From positions 4,067,072 to 4,131,071 of the forward strand of contig NC_066329.1 in assembly GCF_022539315.1 (NCBI RefSeq): a DNA stretch of 64,000 nucleotides, read 5' to 3'. The DNA is from Serinus canaria (Eukaryota > Chordata > Aves > Passeriformes > Fringillidae). The notes under the pieces are model-generated. The model searched no databases, was not told where the DNA came from, and saw only the letters and a list, made by a program, of their open reading frames with translations. A program made the position numbers and the translations under genes. This document shows, piece after piece, positions 33,731 to 43,041 of the stretch. How positions within the stretch are numbered: the stretch's first letter is position 1; each line of letters opens with the position of its first letter.

Positions 33731-36700
33731 GGCACGTTGGCAGCAGCACCCAGACTCCTCTCCAGGATCACCCGTGATGGCAAACTACGGCTTAATCCCA
33801 CTTCAGCAGCACATCCCTCCCCCTCCGTGCACGGTGCATCCCGGGGGATTAAGGGTTAAAGCACAAATCCCCAGCGCTGCCCTGATGTGACCCACTTAGA
33901 CCATCTGGCAGGGAGGGATGCAGGAGCCGGCGCTCACTCGGCATCACCGGCTGCCCCAGGAGCTGACACCAGCAACCACAGGCCCAGCCCCGGAGTGCCC
34001 AAAAGTGGATTTTAGCTGAGTTTCTGGGGATGGGGCAGCTCATGCCAATAGTACTGTGGCTAGCGGTGTGGCAGCAGAGAACTAAACCAGCCCCAGAATC
34101 ATCCCACAAGCCCCCATACTCCCACCAGCTCCAGGACACCCTGGAGCACCTCCTGCCTGGCTGTCCCCAGGTCCTGGCATGGGTGCTGATGGAATTCTCA
34201 GCAGTGCTGGGAGAAGTCGGGCTTCCAAGTGGGACAGGGCTCCCAGCCCCGCGCTGTGCCTGAGGGCACGGACAGGGAAGAGATGCAAACAAAAGCCCAG
34301 CCCAGAGGGAGGGAAGCGGATCCTGCTCTGGGGCTGGGGCCAGAGCACGGTGTTCATACTCATCCCCAGAGGCCGGTGGTGCCTTAACACAGCAGATTTT
34401 TAAAAGCATTTTCAGTTCACCAGAACCAAAGCCCCATCCTCATGGTCCAGCGAGAGAGACTGAGTGCCCCTGGTTTGGCAGAGGAGCTCAGGGCAGGGTA
34501 GGTGGTCCCTGTCCCTGACCACATCACTCCCCAGCACACTGGGCACAAAACACCCTCAAATCCCACACTGGGATTTTGCACATGCTGGAGCAATTCCCCT
34601 GCAAAGGCAAGCTCTGGGTCAGCTTCAGCCTCCCCTCACCACGCAGTCCCTCACCCCCAGCTGTACAGCAGAGTCCCACCAGGCCCTGTGTGGGCAAAGG
34701 TTAATTGGAAAAGCCCCTTTCCCCATCACCTCAGTTTTTCCTTTCACTCTGCAAACTGGTCAATAATCCATTTACTTTGGCAGAGCTCTGCTATGGGCAC
34801 AAAGCTGTCTGGGGGGCTGGATTTCATGCCCCCCCCCCCAGCCCCAGCAGGAGGGAAGGTATTAATGTACTCTTTTGTTCCAGGATGAACCGTCGGTTTA
34901 GCAAAGCTTTAACCCTCCCAGCCTCCAAGACAGCTTGATGGGAATTCAGATGGAAGATGCTTTACCTGCAGAAGCAGCAGGGAGTGGTGAGGGATGGGGC
35001 AAGGAGAAAAAGCATCACTTTCTGTCCAGGTAACCCCACTGCTGCCCCACAAGGATGCAGGATTGGGCCCTTAGCCATTCTCAGAGCACCCTGCAGGATG
35101 CTTTGGGCTATGGACCCTGGGGGGGGGGGGGTCCCTGGCAGGACCCCCATGGTGCAGCTGAGCCCCTTGACATTCCACAAAGGGCACAGGTCCAGCCAGC
35201 AAAACTGATGGGAGGTGAGCAGTGCTGGCCTAGAAACCATGGCAGCATCTCCACTGCTGTGGGAAGCATGGGGCTGGATCCAGGGCAGGGTGTTTGCAGG
35301 GGACCAGCTGTCAAGTGTGGGAGAAAACAGGAATCCAGATGGTCATCTTAATATTTCATTTGGCTAACTGGTTTCCCCATCTCCTCTCTGGCACCACAGT
35401 CATTTGCTCTTAAATTAGTCGGGAGTATCGTCAGGGAAGAGAGGCTGGTCCAAGCAGTGGCGCAGCAAAACCTTCCGGAAAAACAAACCCAGAGCAGAGC
35501 CAGGCACAGAGACCACTACACGGGGAGCTGCTGCAAGCCTTGGGTCTGTTCTCTCCATGGATGGGGAGCAGGCTCTGGGTACTGCTGGACTACGAGCCTA
35601 TGGCCAGCTTGGGGACATCACTGTGCAGCCCAGCAGAGACCCGCTGCAAAGCCCCCGGGGGTGTGAGATCTGGCATCTCAGAGGTGTGATCCTGCCCAGA
35701 CGGCAGCTCGGGCTCCTGGCAGAGCCCCGTGGGACGCGAGCCGAGCCGGCAGCACCGATGAGAAGAGCTGGGAACCACAGCATCTCTGTCCCCACAGCCT
35801 TTGGTGGCTGCCCCTGGAGCAGCGGGGCCCCCTCCGTGCCTGGGACAGGGCGAGCCCAGCGAGTGCTCCGCGGAGCCCGGGGCGAGCCCCGTCGGGCTGG
35901 CCCCGCTCTGTGCCGCTGCCACACCGCAGGGAACATTCCCGGCCCCTGCAGGACACGCCGCCAGGGGACAAAAGGATCCGGGCTGCACCGACCCGGCAGC
36001 GGCGTGGCCGGAGCTGGCCGGAGCACAGCCCAGCGTGGGCACCTGGAGCAGCTGGTGCCCACCACAAACCACAGCAAAGCTGAGCTGGCGGGGCTCCTTT
36101 GCTCTGTGCCAAGAGCTCCTGCACTCTTTCACTTCCACCGGAGCTGTCACTACCAACAGCACGGAGAGGTGCACACGTTTGGGAACTTTTTAATGGATCT
36201 GCAAACACCCTGAGCTGCAGTGCTCAGCCCCACCAGGATGTCTGTGCCATCCAAACTGCTGGCTAGATAGAGTCAGGCATCATTCCTGGCACCCAGGCTG
36301 GCTGTATTTCCCCAAAGCCTGAATTTGTTGCCTTATTACACCTCCAACTGCAATATATTTAAGCTCACTCAGGAACCTCCAGGCAGGAGTGTGTGTGTGA
36401 GCCAGCCCTCAGCCCTTCAGGTGCCGGCCATACCAGATGCAGGGATGGAGAAAAACACAGAGGTTCCTCTCCGCCACAAAGGCTGAAGCCTTGCAAACAC
36501 TCCCTGTGGAAACAAGAGTTGCTCTTCTCAGCTGGAGGCTGAACCCTTGCTTTTCCCATTTTCCTACCCAGATTAATGGAAATCAGAAAGATTGGGAAAA
36601 TTCACCCTCAGCAGCTGGGCTGAAGAGGCAGAAGGGACCCCCATCCCCACTGCTGCTGTGGCTCATAGCCTCCACTGGCACGGGAGGCATCCGAAATGGC

Positions 36701-37160
36701 TCATTCCAAAGGATCTCTCTCCTCCCTAGTAGAGGCTGAGCCCCCAACACCCAGCCTCCTGCAGACTGAGCCCCTCTCCTCTACAGACACAGCACCTCCA
36801 CAAACTTTGGCTGCCTCCCCACACCAGCTGGGCAGAACCCAGCAGAGGAAAAACAGAGCAAAGAGAGAGGAGAGCCAGCAAAAAAGTCCTTTGTTTATAA
36901 AAGCAGCACAACTAGGATATTATTAACAAATACTGAGACAATCAGCAAAATAAAGCTGGTCTAAATGAGAGTGTGCATGGCTGTGAGGAAGCCACACGGA
37001 CCTTTGCCTGTGTGACAATCTGGCAGAGAGGTTCAAGGGGTACCTGCAGCCCCCTCACCTTTTTTCACAGGTTTCTCTTTTGCTCAGCCTCTGGCAAACA
37101 TGGGGGCATCGACTTTCCTGGAGCAAGAGGACAGAACAGGTACTGGGCGAGCAAAGTCAA

Positions 37161-37212
37161 GATGGTGTCCCCCACATCCCAAGCTTGGCTGTGGGATGTG
37201 GGGGACACCATC
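37161..37212. repeat. Perfect inverted repeat, 21-bp arms, 10-nt loop
   Basis: The arms 37161-37181 (begins GATGGTGTCCCCC) and 37192-37212 (ends GGGGGACACCATC) are exact reverse complements, with AGCTTGGCTG between them. It lies in intron 1 of SRRM4, about 530 bp downstream of the exon-1 donor. The stem is GC-rich and would be very stable in RNA or as a DNA cruciform. Confidence 0.95.
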
Positions 37213-37741
37213 CCAGAGCTGTCCCTGTCCATGGCAGTGACCAGGCTGCTTGAACTGTGTGTCCCTGAGGGGTACCAGCCTCCCCTCGGTGACAAGGCAG
37301 GGTCCAGCCCCAGTAGGCTGTTTCCTTCCCCAGGCTTCACCTTCCTAAGGATTGGAGGTGAAGGGCTGACACAGAGACAAGGCCAGCAGCAGGACACACA
37401 GCCTAGGGCTCTGCACAGTGAGGATGGAGCTGGTCACACTTTCCAGCTGATGCCCCCCACCACTGCCCCCTCTCTGTAGCCCAGCTAGAGCTTTGCAGAC
37501 CCTCATCCTGCCCCCAGGCACCAAAGTTTCCCAAACCTGCTCAGCTCTGGAGCAGAGCACCTGCCCAGGGAGGGGGCTCAGCCAGCCTCAGGCATGGGGA
37601 GGGTGCCCCAGCTCCTCCAGCCACGAACTGCTGGTGGCGGGGGGACACACTCAGGACTCTCCTTATGGTGGGAAGGGGATTAGAGGTGGAAAAGGACGAG
37701 TGATCTCCCAGATCCCCCTCCCTTGCCCCGGTAGCCCTTAC

Positions 37742-37872
37742 CTGGGCAGCGGCTTGCGGGCGGTGATGCTGGCCACGATGATGCTCTCGGGTCGCGGCGT
37801 GGCCACGGCTTTGAAGGTGCCTCTCCAGAACTTCTCGAAGAGCTGCTTCTCGCCCTGCTGCACGCCGGCCAT
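37742..37872 (-). CDS. SRRM4: SRRM4 exon 1, start codon and conserved N-terminus
   Basis: The ATG is at 37872-37870, in a GC-rich context at the edge of a CpG island. The 131 nt encode 43 residues plus two bases: MAGVQQGEKQLFEKFW, then RGTFKAVATPRPESIIV, then ASITARKPLP. This is nearly identical to the human SRRM4 N-terminus as I remember it (human has Ser at residue 3). The donor reads AG|GTAAGG and the exon leaves two bases of a codon. I chose this start because the conserved block begins exactly here. The frame stays open upstream into the CpG island, but that part resembles no known SRRM4 sequence and is probably 5' UTR. Intron 1 runs 18,438 bp to exon 2. Confidence 0.95.
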
Positions 37873-38290
37873 GGCCCCGGGACCCACGGCCAGCCCCCGG
37901 CCGGACCCGCCGCTGTCCGCGGTGCTGAGCGCTACATCCCCCGCGCCGCTCGGCCCGGCCCGCAGCCCGGCCCGCTGCGGGGAGTGCGGCCCCGGCCGCC
38001 CCCGCCTCCCGTTTTGTGCCGGCGGGGCGGGCAGAGGGGCCGGACCCGCCGCCGTCCCCTCCCCGGTACCGCCCCCGCCGCAGCTGCGCCCGGAGCGGCG
38101 GAGCCCAGCCCGGGGAGGGGGCGGCTCCGGGGGACCCGCGACCCGCTCGGGTCGTGTCCGCTCCCCCGCACGCCGCTCACCCCGCCGGAGTGGCTCCCGG
38201 GGGGCTTCCACCTCCTCGCAGCACCCAGGACCGTCCGTGCACCATCCCCATCATTTCCTTCCCCAGCCGGGAGGCCGCTTCTAGCTCGCT
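37780..38290 (-). promoter_or_regulatory. SRRM4: CpG island, probable SRRM4 promoter and 5' UTR
   Basis: CpG density is very high from within exon 1 to about 400 bp upstream of the start codon, with several GGGCGG/CCGCCC boxes (for example about 38024-38035 and 38068-38077) and no clear TATA box. This is the usual organisation of a vertebrate CpG-island promoter. The exact transcription start cannot be read from sequence. Confidence 0.75.
38217..38233 (+). promoter_or_regulatory. RE1/NRSF-like site near SRRM4 promoter
   Basis: The 17-mer CGCAGCACCCAGGACCG matches the REST consensus core TTYAGMRCCNNRGMSAG at 12 of 15 informative positions, including CAGCACC and GGAC with the right spacing; the first two T and one A differ. 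It lies about 345 bp upstream of the SRRM4 start codon. REST is known to repress SRRM4 outside neurons, so the position is sensible, but a match of this quality can occur by chance. Confidence 0.4.
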
Positions 38291-38739
38291 GCGGGATCGC
38301 GGGCACCGCTGCACTTTGCCCTTCGCAGGGCACAGACCCTCCAGGGCACAGCGAGTCCCCGACCCCCGCAGAGGCTGCCAGTAGCCTCCGTGTTTGCCCA
38401 GGCCCGACCAGACACAAGTAAAGAAGGGAGAGCCTGGAGCCACAGCTGAGGGAGAAAGCAGCAGGAGACCGCAGAGACCGCTCTGTAACTCGTCCATACC
38501 GAGACCCATTTGGGACAGAGAATTCGAAATACAACCGCCCTTCCACCCCTCTTCACCTCCCTTCCCATTTAACTGGGAAGGGGCAGGGATGGAACATGCA
38601 GTTCCTCGGCTCCAGCGCAGTGGCAGGCTTGGAATCCCACAGTGGGGTCCCAACCAGCACAGAAAATAATTCCTCACCTTCCAGGCAGGATTTGACCCGC
38701 CAGGACTGGACGCGTGGGGAGGGAAGAGCTAGGGCGGTG

Positions 38740-38960
38740 CAAGTGCTGCGCTGCGATTTCCCTCAGCCACTGCGCTGAGTACAATTAAAAACGTCTTTAG
38801 GAGAAAACGCTTCTTCTACCACACGCTTTGAAGCGCAAGTAAGAGCTGGTGACCTTGGATGAATGAGACTGTCTCTATTGTGCTTCAGAAACCCGCACGA
38901 TGCGCTTATGTAAGCGGCGGGGGGATAATGGAGCCGGGAACAATAGGCGGTGGGAGCTGA
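38740..38960. promoter_or_regulatory. Upstream CpG-containing element with SOX-like motifs
   Basis: This is a non-repetitive segment about 0.9-1.1 kb upstream of the start codon. It retains CpGs at moderate GC content and carries CTATTGTG near 38876 and AACAATAGG near 38940, both SOX-type motifs. It could be a promoter-proximal enhancer. Support is by motif only. Confidence 0.3.
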
Positions 38961-40088
38961 AGAAGAAGGAAAATCATGGGGAAACTTAATCGCTTCTTTG
39001 CGACAAATACAACACCAGCAGAAGGCTCGTTCTGGCGGCGTTGTTTGCCAACTCCTCCTTCCCTGCCCCGTCTGTGCCGCCGGTAGCCGGGGTCAGCAGC
39101 GGTGTCCCCGCAGCACCGGTGGCACACGCGGGCTGGGCTTTGTGCCGCGGGGCACGGGCGGCTGGGGAGGGACGCTGGGGAAGCGGCAGCAGCGAGAGCG
39201 GGCACGGATCCAGCAGGGCTTATAGAAACACTGCCAGCTCTGCCAAACAATGCCCAAAAAGCCGACAGGGAAGGACAGCGCTCATGCACGGCGCAGAGAT
39301 GCTCTCTGGGAGGCTGCTCCCCCCGGGAAACCGCTCAAGGGAAAGGCCGGCTCGGAGCTGCTGCTCCAGCCCAGGGCACGCTGCACATGCCGTGGGCAGA
39401 TGTCAGAGCGGGGATCCTCCAGGGACAGTCACAAGCAGGAAAGGGCAGAAGGAGCAGGAGGAAGGGTTTGGGAGGCTAGAGCTGCCGTGCCGTGAAAGCA
39501 CGGCGGGGGAGGGCACACACAGCAGCCCCAGGACAGCCACCAGGGGCCCAGTGCTCTTCTTCTGCAGCTGGGCAGGGATGGGGACTCCCCACCTGACCAA
39601 ATCCAAGCTTGGTTTTCCTCTGGCCCTGCCAGTCATTTCCATAGAGCACAGGCTGCTCATTAGGAACCTGTTTCCCCTTCAGAGCACATTAAACTCAATA
39701 AAAAGAGATCAGGTGTTAAGTACACACACTCCCCAATGTTGCTCTGATTTGTTGGTGCATGACCCACACGTGGGGTGAGGGTCAGGCAGGAGCCCCACTG
39801 GCACTGTCAGCCCCAACCCTCCCTGGTGCCTCATTAATCACACACCCTGCAAGGCATCACCATCCACTGGGCTTTGCAGGATGAGCCCAACCACCCCCAG
39901 CTGCACTCCGGGACATTTCACCCCCTTCCACCAGCCATCTCTCGAATCACCCTGACATTAAGTCCCAAATAAAAGGAATAATAAATGTTTGCACTATTAA
40001 ACTAGCAGCACGGGTGGTGTGTGGGCAGGAGGAAGGCTGCCATCATTACAAGAGCCCCTCTCCTGGTGCACCTTGAGGAGACATCAGT

Positions 40089-40110
40089 GAGCCAATTAAG
40101 CAATTGGCTC
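40089..40110. repeat. Short inverted repeat with paired CCAAT/ATTGG
   Basis: GAGCCAATT and AATTGGCTC are separated by AAGC. The element lies upstream of SRRM4 in an AT-rich stretch and carries a CCAAT box on each strand plus an AATTAAG homeodomain-like core. Confidence 0.7.
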
Positions 40111-42069
40111 GGTTAACGGAAGCTCCCAGGAATAGACTCCCCTGCTACAGAATAACAGTGCAGTAATAAATTGTCTCATAAATAAACAGCCTGAGAAAGC
40201 ATTACAAGATACCTGGGAAAAGCACTATATCACAAGCAGAAAGGATGCTGTATGCATCTGGTGTGTCTGTTAACCCATGGTATTGCCAGCACTTCTCTGA
40301 ACTGGGGCTGGTGTCCCTCTGGGGGCTGTGGGACTGGTCCCATGGGGGTGGACGTGGCCACAGCATCCCTGGAGCCCCCACAGGTGCTGCCTGCCCTGTG
40401 GGACCACTGTGTGCCAGCAGCACAGAGCCCTCACTTAGTCACCCATGGGAGTGCCATAAATGCCAGCCTGGGTTATTTACAGCAGTGATGTGGGGCTCTG
40501 CCAGGTTCAAATGTTTGCTATAAACTGTAGCAGAGAGAGTGAGTCCTGGGATGGGAACAGGGAAACTGGGACTTAAAGGATAATTGCACTTTTTCCTCTT
40601 AATCAGGACCTATTAATAAAATATAATAGTATAAAATAATATTAAATATAAAAACTGTCTTCCTTAAAGAGCTCCTCTCTCAGTATTTGGGGTTTTTTTG
40701 AGTGACATGAAGGGCTTCTCCCCTGTGCATGAGGTGCTGCAGACCAGGCTTTCCCCAAGGCTGCTGGTCCGCAGCCCTGCTTGCCACACCTGGCTCTGCA
40801 GCCCTACAACCCCCTGTACCCCACAGTTAAACACCCAGACCTCCCCTGTACCCCACAGTTAAACACCTCCTGACCTCCCAAACCTCCCCTCAGCATCCAA
40901 ACCACTCTGGGAAATGTGAGAGGGACCCACCTGGCTCAGGGACAGAGGAACTCCAGCCATGTCTTCTCCTGCTTTTCCCTCTTCCACATTTAAAGGGCCC
41001 CATACCTTCATCCCCTCCCACACACAGGCTTTGATTTTGAGGGTATGGAGAGAAGAGAGGGGTCCCTGCTCTGGTGAACACCCATTGTGGGTGTTGGGCT
41101 GTTGCTGAGAAGGACAAGCCCAAGGGAAGCAGGGATCAGCAGGAAGAAGCTGTGTGTGTGCAGGAGGTACCCAAGGGAGGGAAAGGAAAAAATGTGTTTA
41201 GCAAGGATTATGTTTTAATCTTCTCCCCTAGTAGGGAGAAGAAAGCTGGGCTTGTCCTGGAGCTACATGAATATTTTTCTATAAATGTTGAGCTCTGTTT
41301 TGGTTTGGTTTTTCTTCTTATTTGGCTTGTACCCAGTGGGAAGAGCCAGAACCTGGTTGTGCTCAATCCAGCCCATTCCCACCTCCCCCTGCCATTGGCA
41401 TGGTACCACTCCACCCATTCCCCAAACAAATTTACTGGGAGGGCAGAAAGTCAGTAATTATCTCTGGAAGTATTCATTACATCAAGAGTCAATAAACAAA
41501 AGCTGTGAGTGCCCTCTGCTCGTGGCAGAAGCACCTACCAATTATTCCCTTGGCTCTGCCCTGCCTGCAGGAGGGGGGTCCTGCAGCACACTGCCTGCTT
41601 TGGTCAGGCAGTAGCAGCAGGAGGAGGAGGAGGAGTGATGCTCTGCTTTGGAAGCTGTGGGAGATGTGGATGGACACTGAACTGGTTTGGCCATGGAGCC
41701 ATCCAGAGGATGCTCAGTGGGGCTGGATCCAAGCTGGTTTTCCCAAGAAGGAGTGAGTGGGGAGTGACCTGCAGGGTGACGAAGTACCAGCAGCCACAGG
41801 ACAATGTGCACTGTGTGCCAAGCTGGGAACAACCCTCAGATGGTGGCAGGATGCTGCTGCTGGAGCACCTTTAGCCTGGTAAATGCATTTTGCAGAATCA
41901 AACTGTTGCAAGAGGGAATTCACCACCTTTCTAGGGGTAAATGCCTGTTTTATGGCCTTTTACCCTGCAAGGTTCCTAGCAGACCCATCAGGGCAGAGCC
42001 CAGCACCCAAATGTCCCACTCTGGCTTGTCCCCATATCTAGGGGCATCCAAGGTCAAGGCACTTGCCAG

Positions 42070-42197
42070 AAGTGTTTTGGGTTTTTGTTTTTTTGTTTGT
42101 TTGGTTTTTTGGGGTTTTTTTGTTTTTTTGGTTTGTTTTGTTGGGGTTTTTTGCTTTTGTTTTTGGTTTTTTTTGGGTTTTTTTTTGGGGGGGGGTT
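42070..42197 (+). repeat. T/G low-complexity tract
   Basis: About 125 bp consist almost only of T and G, with several GGG/GGGG runs and a final run of nine G. The minus strand reads as a Lys/Asn/Thr-rich frame, which is a low-complexity artefact. The tract has strong strand asymmetry and G-quadruplex potential on the plus strand. Confidence 0.92.
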
Positions 42198-42510
42198 GTC
42201 CACAGAAAAGTCATTTCTACCCACAGGAAACCCAGGAGTGCCCATGGCCCTAGGGCAGCTGCAAGGCTGTACTGGCCCCTTAGGCACGGAATGATGGCAG
42301 TGACCACCCTGTCCCCTCTCTCTATCACCCTGCCCAAGTTTCTCCAGGCAGTAAATAAGGGCAGTGGGAAGTGGAGCTGCAGCTTTCCCTGCAGAGTGCC
42401 AAGGTGTAGACAGTGATCTTGTCCCCAATGAGGAGCAGCTGGACCAGTTGCTGAAGATTGGAGGCAGGCCTGATCTTGACAGGCCACACCTGTAACCAAC
42501 AAGCACTAGT

Positions 42511-42613
42511 GATATATAAGTAAGGAAAGAGGAGTGGGAGGAGTCAGATTACTACTTCAAGGACCTGGAACAGTCAGTGTGGAGAGGAGCTGCCTGTGAG
42601 GCACATCAAGAAG
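42511..42613 (+). promoter_or_regulatory. Possible TATA promoter and short first exon, or old retroelement piece
   Basis: GATATATAAG at 42511-42520 resembles a TATA box. It is followed by about 90 bp without repeats and a donor-like AAG|GTATGA at 42611-42619. The arrangement would suit a noncoding first exon divergent from SRRM4, 4.6 kb away. It could equally be part of a degraded LTR. No protein is evident. Confidence 0.22.
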
Positions 42614-42977
42614 GTATGAAGCTCTGGCAATGCAAAAACCTTGTGCTATGATGGTGTTAGAACTCATGATATCTAAGACAACACCAAGGCTGTGGGGGTA
42701 TCCACTGCCCACAAGGGCTATCCATCAGTGCCCAGCTCAGGAGCTTCAGGGTGCTGGATCCGGTGTGAGGGGTCTGCTGGGGCTTATATTGGGGTGAGGA
42801 CTTGTGCTCCCCTTTTTGGGTCGATAAAGGATGGGGATGCCCACGTTCCCTCCATCAGCACTGGCCCCACTGTGCCTGGCAGGGAAGAGGGAAACCTGTG
42901 GGGTTTGAGTGTGAAAAATCACAATGGGAGTGGGACCAGTACAGGGTGGGACACCCCCAGCCAGCCCCTGGATCTCA

Positions 42978-43041
42978 GGATGCCTCTCCATCATCTCCAG
43001 ATGGACACTGGATGCCTCTCCATCATCTCCAGATGGACATC
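42978..43041 (+). repeat. Tandem duplication of a 32-bp unit
   Basis: Two adjacent copies start with GGATGCCTCTCCATCATCTC and differ only in the last few bases (ACT versus ATC). This looks like a recent local duplication. Confidence 0.95.

Larger units (their letters stand above)
37873..42060. other. Upstream flank of SRRM4, no gene recognised
   Basis: After the promoter island there is a second CpG-rich patch (about 39040-39230), an AT-rich stretch (about 39940-40220), and two copies of a unit containing CCCTGTACCCCACAGTTAAA at 40812 and 40844 (period 32 bp). Open frames on both strands near 38000-38700 overlap the CpG island and have no recognisable product. Confidence 0.7.

Noticed and set aside
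37225..37241. Second RE1-like sequence (CTGTCCATGG followed by CAGTGA)
   Set aside because: Only the left half matches the REST site well; the right half deviates at three core positions. I keep the promoter site as the better candidate.
37932..38546. 204-codon minus-strand frame upstream of SRRM4
   Set aside because: It lies within the CpG island, has no resemblance to any SRRM4 N-terminus, and the conserved start is at 37872.
42070..42197. Possible interstitial telomere repeat because of TTTTGGGG
   Set aside because: Vertebrate telomeres are TTAGGG; the tract has irregular T and G runs with no fixed unit.
42038..42506. Lys/Asn/Thr-rich minus-strand frames
   Set aside because: They come from the T/G low-complexity tract read in reverse; no protein is implied.
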